NCBI RefSeq assembly: GCF_004340685.1
Contig: NZ_SLUN01000009.1
Span: 46,950 to 110,949 of the forward strand
DNA length: 64,000 nucleotides
Reading direction: 5' to 3'
Source: Hydrogenispora ethanolica
Lineage (GTDB): Bacteria > Bacillota > UBA4882 > UBA8346
The position numbers and the translations under genes were made by a program. The notes beneath the pieces are model-generated. The model was given only the letters and a program-made list of their open reading frames with translations, searched no databases and was not told the origin of the DNA. Below are positions 35,480 to 44,171 of this stretch, piece by piece (position 1 is the first letter of the stretch; each line of letters opens with the position of its first letter).

Positions 35480-35850
35480 TTTAATATCTCCTTGGTATTT
35501 AAAAGATAATCTTTCACCAAATCTTGGTTATATTCTTGAATAGCCCGGGATAAGTTCTCGGGGTATCGGGTATTGACCGACATTGCGGTGATGGTTGCCA
35601 AAAACTCCTTTTGTTCACTTGGTAACGCAATTTCAGTTATTTTTAGCAAGGTCAGCAGATTGTGCGTACGAGGTGGTGTTTCCTTGGTTTTTTCGATGAT
35701 AATGGCTTTCAGGAATTTTTCAATAGCTAGGTGACACATAAAAAGGGCATAAACATACCTTTCGGTTTGAAACATTGCTTGAGCTGTTTCAAAGTCATAA
35801 TTCGATTGATTTAGCCATTCAAGCGTTTCTTCCAGCACTACTAAGATCAC
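35452..35850 (-). CDS. HEPN-domain protein (partner of MNT)
   Basis: The ~132-residue helical protein reads WLNQSNYDFETAQAMF, YALFMCHLAIEKFLKAIII and PPRTHNLLTLL, the usual HEPN (COG2250-like) pattern. The catalytic RNase signature R-x4-6-H of toxic HEPN proteins is not obvious, so activity cannot be assumed. The true start may be a few residues inside the frame. With the overlapping MNT gene it is probably a two-gene toxin-antitoxin or nucleotide-transfer module of mobile character, placed just outside the AT-rich cassette. Confidence 0.82.
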   Translation of the reverse strand: MILVVLEETLEWLNQSNYDFETAQAMFQTERYVYALFMCHLAIEKFLKAIIIEKTKETPPRTHNLLTLLKITEIALPSEQKEFLATITAMSVNTRYPENLSRAIQEYNQDLVKDYLLNTKEILKCLKEKLTI

Positions 35851-36308
35851 CTCAAGCCAATATTAACATGAATCATTATTGAAATCAAACACCGAGTTCT
35901 ATGAGGTGGACTAGGGTTCATTTAGAGAATAAACTTAGCGTAACAGCATGCAAGGGATTTTGGTTTTTTCATATTTTCCCTGTAATTTTTTGAGTCGCTT
36001 TCTTTAAATATTTTTTAGTTGAGACATGGTTATTTAATTGATTCTTGAAAAACCACAAAGCAATATAAATGCTAGGTTTAGGATTAAAAAAGCAGGGAAA
36101 ATGCTTGCCAAACAGAATAAAGTAGAAAAGCCTTCCAGTCGGACCGAGCATGACATATTTGGGAAATTCAGCCATGATTTGAAGGGAAATCATGAAGCGA
36201 TAACTCTTAATTGCCACAATTGTTCTCTGGAATATACTCGAAGAGAATAAATTTTACCAAGAGAATCAACAAAGATAATAGATTTTATGAAAAAGGTGTT
36301 CCATAAAA
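35851..36308. other. AT-rich stretch without recognisable gene
   Basis: One 70-codon frame on the + strand (36038-36250) has no ribosome site or recognisable family. Nothing else was identified. Confidence 0.4.
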
Positions 36309-36730
36309 TGATAACCAAAGCCATCATCCCCGCCGCTGGCCTCGGCACCCGGATGCTCCCCCTAACCAAAGCCCAACCCAAAGAGATGCTGCCCCTGGCC
36401 GGGAAACCCTGTATCCAGTATATCGTCGAAGAACTGGCGGCAGTAGGGATCAAGCAAATTCTCTTCATCACCGGCCAGAAAAAGCGGGCTATCGAAGATC
36501 ACTTCGACAAAGATATGGACTTAAGCCGGCTCTTGTCCGGCAGCGGCCAAAAAGATTTATTATCCGCCCTGGATTATGAGGACTTGGACATCCAATTCTT
36601 CTATACCCGGCAAAGCGTCCCGGCCGGCCTCGGCGACGCGGTCAACCATGCCCGGGATTTTGTCGGGAATGATCCTTTCGCAGTAGGATTTTCGACCTCA
36701 TGCTCCCCATGGGCGCAGTTTCCGGCTTGA
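36309..36730 (+). pseudogene. galU: Truncated UTP-glucose-1-phosphate uridylyltransferase
   Basis: The first ~125 codons are a clear GalU N-terminus: AIIPAAGLGTRMLPLTKAQP, KEMLPLAGKPCIQYIVEEL and QSVPAGLGDAVNHARDFVGN. After NDPFAV the match ends and the frame runs into unrelated sequence, stopping at 36730. The catalytic core beyond the nucleotide site is missing (full length is about 290 residues). From 36688 a different frame continues about 50 codons (GAVSGLTWLNAKYLDPMLHQ and on) that I cannot identify, so two broken genes seem joined. Confidence 0.88.
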
Positions 36731-36845
36731 CCTGGTTGAATGCAAAATATCTGGATCCGATGTTACATCAGCAAATCGGTTGTAACAAGGTTTTTCAGAA
36801 CTACGCCAACCACGATTATAGTTTATTCACTTGGCAGGTTTAACA

Positions 36846-36905
36846 ATAAAGGCTCTAGCCTTTAAAATCCTGTTAATCCAATAATCCTGTAAATCCAGGT
36901 CAATT
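36846..36905 (+). repeat. Short palindrome plus GGATTA-type arm (A/T-C strand)
   Basis: ataaaggctctagccttta is a near-perfect palindrome. It is followed by aatcctgttaatccaataatcctgtaaatccaggtc. Only the right-hand arm of the element described for 37979-38360 is present here. Confidence 0.8.
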
Positions 36906-36908
36906 GAG

Positions 36909-37979
36909 GTGAATCGCTTGTTAAACTTCGTCATCATGGCCGGGGGCAAAGGCGAACGTTTTTGGCCCAAGAGCCGCATAGAACTCCCTAAACAATTATT
37001 GAACCTGACCGGCAATGGCACGATGATCCAAGAGACGGTCTGGCGGCTGAAAAAAATCGCGCAGCCATCCCAGATTTACATTGTCACGAGCGGCATGTAC
37101 GCCGCGAAGATCGCGGAGCAGCTGCCGGAGCTTCCCCCGGAAAATATCATCATCGAGCCGGAAGGGAGAAACACCGCTCCTTGCATCGGACTGGCTTCCA
37201 TTATCATCGAAAAAAAAGATCCCGGCGGAGTCATGGCCGTCCTGGCGGCCGACCATGTCATCCAAAAGCCGGACCTCTTTTGCGAGCTGCTGTTGCAGGG
37301 AAATGAGGTAGCCCGGGAAACCGGCGGAATCGTTACCCTGGGAATTCAACCCGACCGCCCGGAGACGGGGTACGGTTATATCAAGATGGGTCCGCAAGCC
37401 TCCGGAGCGGACAATCTCTTTCGGGTGGAACGCTTCACCGAAAAACCGAATCTGGAGACCGCCCATGAATTCTTGACGAGCGGGAAATATCTCTGGAATA
37501 GCGGCATGTTCATCTGGAAGGTCGCCACCATCCGTAGGGCCATTGCCGATTTCATGCCGGATCTGCACCAGGGTTTAGAAACGATCCGTGCCGCCATCGG
37601 TACGGACCAGTACCCAGAGATATTGGCCGAGCAATATTCCAAGTTTGAAAAGATCTCCATTGACTACGGAGTCATGGAAAGAGCCCCCTTGGTCTACGTG
37701 CTTCCGGCGGACATCGGTTGGGACGACGTGGGCAGCTGGACCGCCTTGGAGCGGTTACGGGCCCAAGATGCCAACGGCAATATTCTGCCCAATGAAAATA
37801 TCGTCGCCATCGATCTGCAAAATTGCATCTTTGAAACCAGCGGCGACAAGTTGGTAGCGGCCATCGGCTTAAGCGACATCGTCTATGTCGAGACCGGGGA
37901 TGCCGTGTTAATCTGCCCGAAAAACCGGGTACAAGATGTGAAAAAGGTGTTGGAAAAAGTAGATAAAACCAAACAGTGA
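36909..37979 (+). CDS. manC: Mannose-1-phosphate guanylyltransferase (copy 1)
   Basis: The 356-residue enzyme makes GDP-mannose from GTP and mannose-1-phosphate. It shows FVIMAGGKGERFWPKSR, the PKQLLNL segment, IEPEGRNTAPCIGLA, VLAADHVI and FTEKPNLETAHEFL with YLWNSGMFIWK, and DVGSWTAL near the C-terminus. The C-terminal isomerase domain of bifunctional ManC is absent. The start is GTG 36909 or TTG 36918 (behind gaggtga). A second copy lies at 57177. It supplies Gmd and Fcl. Confidence 0.93.
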   Translation: MNRLLNFVIMAGGKGERFWPKSRIELPKQLLNLTGNGTMIQETVWRLKKIAQPSQIYIVTSGMYAAKIAEQLPELPPENIIIEPEGRNTAPCIGLASIIIEKKDPGGVMAVLAADHVIQKPDLFCELLLQGNEVARETGGIVTLGIQPDRPETGYGYIKMGPQASGADNLFRVERFTEKPNLETAHEFLTSGKYLWNSGMFIWKVATIRRAIADFMPDLHQGLETIRAAIGTDQYPEILAEQYSKFEKISIDYGVMERAPLVYVLPADIGWDDVGSWTALERLRAQDANGNILPNENIVAIDLQNCIFETSGDKLVAAIGLSDIVYVETGDAVLICPKNRVQDVKKVLEKVDKTKQ

Positions 37980-38400
37980 CCACGATTTATAGGATTATGG
38001 GATGCACAGGATTTAGTTCGTATGTTGGAATCCCTGGCAAAAGCCCATGGGCTTTTGAAATGTCATTAGCAATAAAGGCTTTAGCCTTTAAAATCCCGTT
38101 AATCCCATAATCCGATAAATCCAGGTCGAAAGAGTGTGAATTTGAAACCACTTTTCCGAATCACGTTTTTAATCATGGACCACGATTTATAGGATTATGG
38201 GATGCATAGGATTTGGTCCGTGTGTAGGAATCTCTGGTCAAAAGCCCATGGGCTTTTAAAATCCACAGGTGCACGGAATATAGATTCAAATGTAAGCAAT
38301 AAAGGCTTTAGCCTTTAAAATCCCGTTAATCCAATAATCCGATAAATCCAGGTCGAAAGGGTGTTGAATTTGAAATCACTTCTCCGAATCACGTTTTTAA
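37979..38400 (+). repeat. Tandem duplication of a GGATTA-arm element with the 5' end of the wzi-like gene
   Basis: A unit of about 200 bases occurs twice (from 37979 and from 38176). Each has an arm ccacgatttataggattatgg, a palindrome aaaagcccatgggctttt, a palindrome aaaggctttagccttt and the complementary arm aatccgataaatccaggtc. The first unit ends with a copy of the first ~50 bases of the wzi-like gene (tttgaa...ccgaatcacgtttttaatcat), so the duplication includes the gene start. Confidence 0.88.
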
Positions 38401-39902
38401 TCATGAGCCTCATGATTGTTTGGACGGTTCCGGCTTGGGCCGCCGCCAACCAACTCGCAACGAATATCCCCTTGGACAGCTACATCTACACGTATCTGGA
38501 TAAACTGGACGGCCTGGGCTATCTGCCCGCCATGCAGACCGGGACCAAGCCGTACACCCGGATGCAGGCCGCCGGGTGGGTCCGGGAGATGCGGCAGCAA
38601 GCCGTGGCTGAGCCGTTGCCCGAATATGCCCAAAAGATGCTGAACGAGCTGATCGCGGATCTCGGGCCGGAGCTGGCCGCGCTAGATGGCGCGGCAGGGA
38701 ACGGCCGGCTCCGTCTCCGCGAATTGGCGTGGGAAAATACATATTATGATGGACCGACCTTGAAGCAGAATAATAAAACCAAATCGACCTACCAGCCGCT
38801 AAATATCAACAACAACGGCTACCGCTTGGCGGATGATCTGAATAGCATTCTGAACCTCCAGATCGAGGGGACCTGGAACGACCGGCTGGTTTTCAGCGCT
38901 ATCCCCCGTTTGAGCTACGATAGGACGGAAGACGTCTCCGCCGACTTGGAGGCCGGCTATTTCAAGACCCGCTTGAGCAACCTTCAGATCCAGCTGGGCA
39001 AAGACCCCATCTGGTGGGGCCAGGGCGAGCGGGGCAGCCTTGCCTTATCGAATAACATGGAACCCCTGACTGCCCTCAAGCTGTCGAATCTGGAACCGCT
39101 GAGCCTCCCCGGGTGGTTCAAATACCTGGGCCCAGCCAATGCCACCTTCTTTTATTCGAAATTATCGGATGACCGGACCGATGTCAAGCAGCCGGCCTTC
39201 GTCGGCCTGCGCACTGATTTCACCCCTGGTTCCAACTTTACCTTTGCCGCCGGGCTCACATCCTTCCTGGGAGGCGAGGGTCACGAATTCGGCTGGGACG
39301 ATCTGTGGGATTTCCTGACCCAAAAGAATGCGGATAATAGTGCGGATGAGAAATGGAACACCATCGCCGGATTCGATTTTCGCTGGCGCTTGCCGCAGCT
39401 GAACGGCTTGCAGATCTATGGCGAATTTTATGGGGAGGATCAAGCGGGTTCCTTCCCACCATTACCGTCCCGCAACGCCGGACTATTCGGAGTTTATCTG
39501 CCCCGGCTGACCGCTGACGGCGCCTGGGATCTTCAATTGGAAGCGGCTCGCACCACCCGCTATTGGTATTCCCATTGGTTATATAAGGAAGGATATACCC
39601 ACGAAGGCGACATCATCGGCGACGCCATGGGCCACAACGCCAAACGGTATTACGCGCAGCTCAATCATTACCTGGCCGATGGAACCCGGTTGGGGCTGCA
39701 TGGCGAGTATGTCTCGATGGACCAGGCCGCCACCTTTCCCCAGGAGGTCAGCTCCATTTGGCTTTCCTATACCACCAAGCTGCGGGATGCCTGGACCCTG
39801 AACGCCACGGCGGGGTTGGCCGACATCGACCACCTGGATTACACGGCGGGGAAAACGGAGCGGAATTATTTGTTCAGCGTGGAGTTGAGAAAACCCCTCT
39901 GA
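38361..39902 (+). CDS. Wzi-like capsule assembly outer-membrane protein
   Basis: The 513-residue protein has a signal peptide (ITFLIMSLMIVWTVPAWA, cleavage near residue 28). The family N-terminus is NIPLDSYIYTYLDKLDGLGYL followed by PYTRMQAAGWV. The rest alternates aromatic-rich beta-strands (SNLQIQLGKDPIWWGQGERG, YSHWLYKEGYTHEGD, a final FSVELRKPL ending near an aromatic) as expected for a beta-barrel. Wzi anchors capsule to the cell surface in Gram-negative bacteria, so the gene argues for an outer membrane. The GTG start at 38361 is embedded in the preceding repeat. Confidence 0.82.
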   Translation: MLNLKSLLRITFLIMSLMIVWTVPAWAAANQLATNIPLDSYIYTYLDKLDGLGYLPAMQTGTKPYTRMQAAGWVREMRQQAVAEPLPEYAQKMLNELIADLGPELAALDGAAGNGRLRLRELAWENTYYDGPTLKQNNKTKSTYQPLNINNNGYRLADDLNSILNLQIEGTWNDRLVFSAIPRLSYDRTEDVSADLEAGYFKTRLSNLQIQLGKDPIWWGQGERGSLALSNNMEPLTALKLSNLEPLSLPGWFKYLGPANATFFYSKLSDDRTDVKQPAFVGLRTDFTPGSNFTFAAGLTSFLGGEGHEFGWDDLWDFLTQKNADNSADEKWNTIAGFDFRWRLPQLNGLQIYGEFYGEDQAGSFPPLPSRNAGLFGVYLPRLTADGAWDLQLEAARTTRYWYSHWLYKEGYTHEGDIIGDAMGHNAKRYYAQLNHYLADGTRLGLHGEYVSMDQAATFPQEVSSIWLSYTTKLRDAWTLNATAGLADIDHLDYTAGKTERNYLFSVELRKPL

Positions 39903-40125
39903 CGACCACGATGAAACGGATTAAAGGATGCACAGGATTTTGTTTCCGGGCTGGATTTTTGGGTATGGTTCAAAGCTAAAGCTTTGAGGGATTCGAATCG
40001 AAATCCGATAAATCTAGGTCTAAGATGCATAGGAGCTCACCTCGGGACAACTAATCCCTCCAGGGATTAGAATGGTTTATGCTTTTAAATCCCGTTAATC
40101 CAATAATCCGTTAAATCCAGGTCGG
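39903..40125 (+). repeat. GGATTA-arm element with palindromes
   Basis: Left arm acggattaaaggatgcacagg, a palindrome caaagctaaagctttg (39970-39985), a palindrome ctaatccctccagggattag (about 40050-40069) and right arm ccgttaatccaataatccg. It immediately precedes the GxxExxY gene. Confidence 0.85.
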
Positions 40126-40128
40126 GGG

Positions 40129-40518
40129 ATGGTTTTGCTGATTCACGATACTCTGACCCATCAAATCATCGGTTGCGCGATGCGAGTCCATAGTAAGCTG
40201 GGGAACGGTTTTACGGAAGCCGTTTATCAGCGGTGCATGGTCATTGAATTTCGAAAGGCGGGGCTCGCTTTTGAAAAAGAGCGGGAACAGACGATTTATT
40301 ATGATGATGTCGAAGTGGGAACGCGGCGGGTGGATTTCCTGGTGGAAGGAAAAGTCCTAGTCGAATTAAAAGCAATCGCCCGCCTGGAAGAGGTTCATCT
40401 GGCCCAAGCGCTCAATTATCTGGAGGCGTTTAAGCTGGGAACGGGGTTATTGATCAACTTCGGGGCGAAGAGTTTGGAATTCAAACGCCTCATAAAACCA
40501 CGATTTATCGGATTATAG
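40129..40518 (+). CDS. GxxExxY protein (putative PD-(D/E)XK-like)
   Basis: The 129-residue protein has the naming motif GFTEAVYQ at residues ~27-34. It also has the nuclease-like segments FEKEREQTIYYDDVEVG, RVDFLVEGKVLVELKA (D...E-x-K) and LGTGLLINFGAKSLEFKRL. Function in this family is unknown. The last six residues (PRFIGL) are coded by the start of the following GGATTA-type repeat, so the natural C-terminus seems to have been replaced by repeat sequence. It sits between two such elements. Confidence 0.88.
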   Translation: MVLLIHDTLTHQIIGCAMRVHSKLGNGFTEAVYQRCMVIEFRKAGLAFEKEREQTIYYDDVEVGTRRVDFLVEGKVLVELKAIARLEEVHLAQALNYLEAFKLGTGLLINFGAKSLEFKRLIKPRFIGL

Positions 40519-40735
40519 AATGCACAGGATTTTGTTTCTGGGTTGGATTGTTGGGTGTGGCTCAAAGCTAAAGCTTTGAGGGATTCGAAAAGGATTTGAA
40601 TTTAAATCCTGTTAATCTCGGAATCCGATAAATCCAGGTTTGGACCGGAATCAACTAATCCCTCCAGGGATTAGAATGGTTTAATGCTTTTAAATCATGT
40701 TAATCCCATAATCCTATAATCCAGGTCCTGCATAA
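40498..40735 (+). repeat. GGATTA-arm element with palindromes, overlapping the gene end
   Basis: Left arm accacgatttatcggattatag starts inside the GxxExxY gene. Then follow caaagctaaagctttg, the arm tcggaatccgataaatccagg, ctaatccctccagggattag and a second right arm cccataatcctataatccagg. Confidence 0.85.
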
Positions 40736-40788
40736 ACTAATCTGAACCGCCAGTCGCGGCTCAATCTGTGACCCGAGGAGACGGATCG

Positions 40789-41751
40789 ATGAAACTCTTG
40801 ATCACCGGGGGCGCCGGGTTCATCGGCAGCAATTTCCTTTACTATATGCGGGAGAAGTACCCGGATTATCACCTGATCAACCTCGATAAACTGACCTATG
40901 CCGGCAATTTGGAGAATCTGGGCGGCCTGGCGGCCGATCCCCATTACCGTTTCGTCCGGGCGGACGTGTCCGACCGTAATCAGGTAGAACCCCTCTTTCA
41001 GATGGGACTCGACGGAGTCATTCATTTCGCGGCCGAGTCTCATGTCGACCGGAGCATCGGCCGGCCGGAGATCTTCGTGACCACCAATATCCTGGGAACC
41101 CAGGTGCTGCTGGATCTGATCCGCCAATACCGGGTCGGCCGTTATTTACAGATCTCCACCGATGAAGTCTATGGCAGCCTCGGCCCGACCGGCTATTTTA
41201 CCGAAGAGACGCCGCTGGCCCCCAATAGCCCGTATTCCGCCAGTAAAGCCGCAGCCGACCTTTTGGTGCGCGCCGCGCACCATACCTTCAACCTGCCGGT
41301 GTTGATCACCCGCTGCTCCAATAATTACGGGCCCTATCAATTCCCGGAGAAGCTGATCCCGTTGATGATCGCCCGCGCTTTGGTGGGAAAAAAGCTGCTG
41401 GTCTACGGCGATGGCTTGAACGTCCGGGACTGGCTGCACGTGCGGGATCATTGCCGCGCCATCGATATGGTCTTTCATAATGGCGCAGTGGGAGAGATTT
41501 ACAACATCGGCGGTAATCAGGAACGTTCCAATCAGGAGATCGTCAAATTGATCCTCGCGGAGCTCGGCCAACCGGAGTCGCTCATCGAGTACGTCAAGGA
41601 TCGCCCCGGTCATGACCGCCGTTATGCCATCGACGCCGCCAAGATCCGGCGGGAACTCGGCTGGACGCCGCAGATCGATTTCGAGACGGGACTGCGGGAG
41701 ACCATCCGCTGGTATACGGAGAACCGCGACTGGCTGGAGAAGCGGGGTTAG
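40789..41751 (+). CDS. rfbB: dTDP-glucose 4,6-dehydratase
   Basis: The 320-residue dehydratase makes dTDP-4-keto-6-deoxyglucose. Seen are ITGGAGFIGSNFLYY (residues ~5-19), LDKLTYAGNLENL, HFAAESHVDRSI, the catalytic STDEVYGSLG and YSASKAAADLL. TRCSNNYGPYQFPEKLIPL and GHDRRYAIDAAKI follow. ATG 40789 is chosen because cgaggaga lies seven to twelve bases before it. No rmlA or rmlD is present in the window; a short RmlC-like protein is coded at 55411. Confidence 0.95.
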   Translation: MKLLITGGAGFIGSNFLYYMREKYPDYHLINLDKLTYAGNLENLGGLAADPHYRFVRADVSDRNQVEPLFQMGLDGVIHFAAESHVDRSIGRPEIFVTTNILGTQVLLDLIRQYRVGRYLQISTDEVYGSLGPTGYFTEETPLAPNSPYSASKAAADLLVRAAHHTFNLPVLITRCSNNYGPYQFPEKLIPLMIARALVGKKLLVYGDGLNVRDWLHVRDHCRAIDMVFHNGAVGEIYNIGGNQERSNQEIVKLILAELGQPESLIEYVKDRPGHDRRYAIDAAKIRRELGWTPQIDFETGLRETIRWYTENRDWLEKRG

Positions 41752-41824
41752 CAGGGAACGGGAATGATAATAGACATTTTCCTACGATTCAGTCCGGAAT
41801 CAGTGGCTTGATACGAAGAGCGAA

Positions 41825-41852
41825 TTGACTTTGGGAAAATAAAGCATACAAT
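41825..41852 (+). promoter_or_regulatory. Sigma-A-type promoter (TTGACT-16-TACAAT)
   Basis: TTGACT at 41825-41830 and TACAAT at 41847-41852 are 16 bp apart. The next gene on this strand is wecB at 42020. A terminator-like hairpin begins about ten bases after the expected transcription start. Confidence 0.6.
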
Positions 41853-41868
41853 AGAAATAATCGATGCG

Positions 41869-41900
41869 TCCGATTACCAAGCGGTAATCGGAAGTTTTTA
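41869..41900 (+). terminator. Terminator-like hairpin between rfbB and wecB
   Basis: tccgattacc pairs perfectly with ggtaatcgga around an aagc loop and is followed by agttttta. It can end transcription from rfbB, or act as an early attenuator for the promoter directly upstream. Confidence 0.75.
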
Positions 41901-42019
41901 TCCGGAGGCCCAGCGCGTCACGCAGTTATTCCGCGGCGCATTCCAGCATCTCGCCCCCTTGCACAGCGGCGGGCTGGGAGGCGCGGACGGATCGAATCAT
42001 ACGAAAAGCAGAGGTATTC

Positions 42020-43210
42020 ATGGCACAACTTAAAATTCTTCCCATCTTCGGGACAAGACCCGAGGCCATCAAGATGGCGCCGCTCGTCAAAGCCCTGGAG
42101 CAGGACAGGCATTTTGAAGTGGTCACGACCGTCACCGCCCAGCACCGGCAGATGCTCGACCAAGTGCTGGAGCTTTTCGGCATCGAGCCCCGGCATGATC
42201 TGAATATCATGCAAGCGGGCCAAAGCCTGACCGACATCACCGCCCGGGTATTGTACGGCCTGAAAGAGATTCTCGAAGCGGAGCGCCCCGATCTGGTACT
42301 GGTCCACGGCGATACCACGACTACCTTTGCCGGGAGCCTGGCAGCCTATTACCAGCAGATCCCGGTCGGCCATGTCGAGGCCGGCCTGCGGACCTATAAC
42401 AAGTATTCGCCCTATCCCGAGGAGATGAACCGCAAGCTCACCGGGGCGTTGGCCGATCTCCATTTCGCGCCCACCGCGGTCGCCCGGCAGAGCCTGCTCC
42501 GGGAGGGCGTGGACCCCGGACGGATCGTGGTCACCGGCAATACGGTAATCGACGCCTTGCTGGACACTGTCGGGCGAAGCTATCATTTTAGCGACCCCCG
42601 GTTGCGCCGGATCGGCTTTTCCGATCGCAAAGTGGTGCTGGTCACCGCCCACCGCCGCGAGAACCTGGGCGAGCCGATGCGGAACATCTTTGCCGCCGTC
42701 AGGGAGATCGTCGCGACCCATCCTGAGGTGGAAGTGGTATTCCCGATGCACTTAAACCCGAAAGTCCGGGAGAACGCCCTCGCCATCCTGGGCGGCGCGG
42801 CGCGGGTCCACCTGATCGATCCCTTGGATTATCAACCCTTCGCCAACCTGATCAGCCAATGCTATCTGGTGATGACCGACTCTGGCGGGATTCAGGAGGA
42901 AGCGCCCTCCCTGGGCAAACCGGTGCTGGTGCTGCGGGACACGACCGAGCGGCCCGAAGCGGTCAGCGCCGGCACGGTGAAGTTGGTGGGCACCGACCGG
43001 AACGCGATCATCCGCGAAGCCAACCGGCTCTTGGACGAACCGCGGGAATACCGGCGGATGTCGACTGCCGTCAACCCCTACGGAGACGGCCGGGCTTCGG
43101 CCCGGATCGTCCAGACGATCCTGCATCATTTCGGCTGTAGCGCCGAGCCGCCCGAGGAGTTTGCGGCGGCGCCGGACGCTTCCCGGGAGAAATCGGGCGA
43201 ACCGGTTTGA
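42020..43210 (+). CDS. wecB: UDP-N-acetylglucosamine 2-epimerase (non-hydrolysing)
   Basis: The 396-residue GT-B-fold enzyme interconverts UDP-GlcNAc and UDP-ManNAc. Motifs: [15 protein letters not shown] at residues 8-22, [85 protein letters not shown]. The C-terminal ~25 residues are a variable Ala/Glu-rich tail. An agagg site precedes the ATG. The product may feed the WecG-type transferase at 21543. Confidence 0.96.
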   Translation: MAQLKILPIFGTRPEAIKMAPLVKALEQDRHFEVVTTVTAQHRQMLDQVLELFGIEPRHDLNIMQAGQSLTDITARVLYGLKEILEAERPDLVLVHGDTTTTFAGSLAAYYQQIPVGHVEAGLRTYNKYSPYPEEMNRKLTGALADLHFAPTAVARQSLLREGVDPGRIVVTGNTVIDALLDTVGRSYHFSDPRLRRIGFSDRKVVLVTAHRRENLGEPMRNIFAAVREIVATHPEVEVVFPMHLNPKVRENALAILGGAARVHLIDPLDYQPFANLISQCYLVMTDSGGIQEEAPSLGKPVLVLRDTTERPEAVSAGTVKLVGTDRNAIIREANRLLDEPREYRRMSTAVNPYGDGRASARIVQTILHHFGCSAEPPEEFAAAPDASREKSGEPV

Positions 43211-43333
43211 AATGGATGATCCTGCCGAAGTATGCCGTACCACGGCGAACAGCGGATTCTTAAAACGGGAAACAAAGAATGAACCGGCGAGGGTTGGCGT
43301 AAGGAGCGGACCGGCGCCGGCGGAGGAGAATTT

Positions 43334-43783
43334 TTGAAACAGCGGACTCGGATCGTAAGCATCATTTTCATGACCTTCCTTCTGGGAAGCGTCATTGCTT
43401 TTTTGCTTTATTCCTCGGAAGACCCGCATTGGGGCGGAGGCTTTTGGGAGGAATGGCTGGCCCGGCATTTTGACTGGCCTCAGGAGTTCATTTCCCAGCT
43501 GGTCTTCAATGTCCGCAAGTCGATGCATTTCACGGGGTATGGCGGCATCGGCCTGCTATTTTGGGCCTATTTTTATCTGTGGCGCCTGCCCTTCCCGCAG
43601 GGAGCCGGGCTCTTGGCCACCGCCGCCGTCGCCAGCCTCGATGAATACACCCAATCGTTCGCCACTTTCCGGAGCGGTCAACCGCAGGATGTACTGTTGG
43701 ATATCTGTGGCGCGCTGGCCATTGGCCTCATCGTCCGCTTGGTGTTGGCCAGGCGCAAGCCACGGCGACCCGGCTCCTATTAA
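43334..43783 (+). CDS. VanZ-like membrane protein
   Basis: The 149-residue protein has about four hydrophobic segments and the VanZ signature: MHFTGYGGIGLLFWAYF, then ASLDEYTQSFATFRSGQPQDVLLDICGA (D-E-x-x-Q and R-x2-x2-D-x4-D). VanZ proteins give low-level teicoplanin resistance in enterococci; in most genomes the function is unknown. The TTG start follows gcggaggag. It follows wecB by 123 bases. Confidence 0.88.
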   Translation: MKQRTRIVSIIFMTFLLGSVIAFLLYSSEDPHWGGGFWEEWLARHFDWPQEFISQLVFNVRKSMHFTGYGGIGLLFWAYFYLWRLPFPQGAGLLATAAVASLDEYTQSFATFRSGQPQDVLLDICGALAIGLIVRLVLARRKPRRPGSY

Positions 43784-43865
43784 TAAGTTGGATGATGATT
43801 ATCAAGTTAGCTCCGCTCACTCACGGAAGGGATTGAAGGATAAGTCATGACGTCTATAGACCTAA

Positions 43866-44088
43866 CCCTCGGCCCTTTGCGGCTGATGTCCATCCTTGGA
43901 CGCCGCAAGCTTAAGCCATCCTAGCTCTGGCTTCCTGAATCTGGAAGGGAAACCACCGGGCTCCGGGGCCCAAAAGCCTTTGGGCTGCGGAGAATGGTGA
44001 TTACTCTCCCCGATCCGGGCCATAACCAGGATGGTTTAAGCACGGCGGTCCATGGATGGAATACCGCCGGGGAGAGCCAAGAGAGAGG
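43866..44088. repeat. Long imperfect palindrome (arms about 105 bp)
   Basis: 43866-43973 is complementary, with mismatches, to 43978-44088. Paired words read from each side include tccatccttggac/gtccatggatgga, ttaagccatcct/aggatggtttaa, and a centre of gcccaaaagcctttgggc. The short central loop means it could form a cruciform or a ~220-base RNA hairpin. No coding content. Confidence 0.85.
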
Positions 44089-44171
44089 AGGAGAGCTAGA
44101 CTTAATCCCTATCATGTTACCTACCTTCTTGCGGATTTAACTTTATAATCATTAGCTGGATGGTCCCCGGG

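Noticed and set aside
36038-36250. 70-codon frame between the HEPN gene and galU remnant
   Set aside because: No ribosome site, no family signal and a basic low-complexity composition; not listed as a gene.
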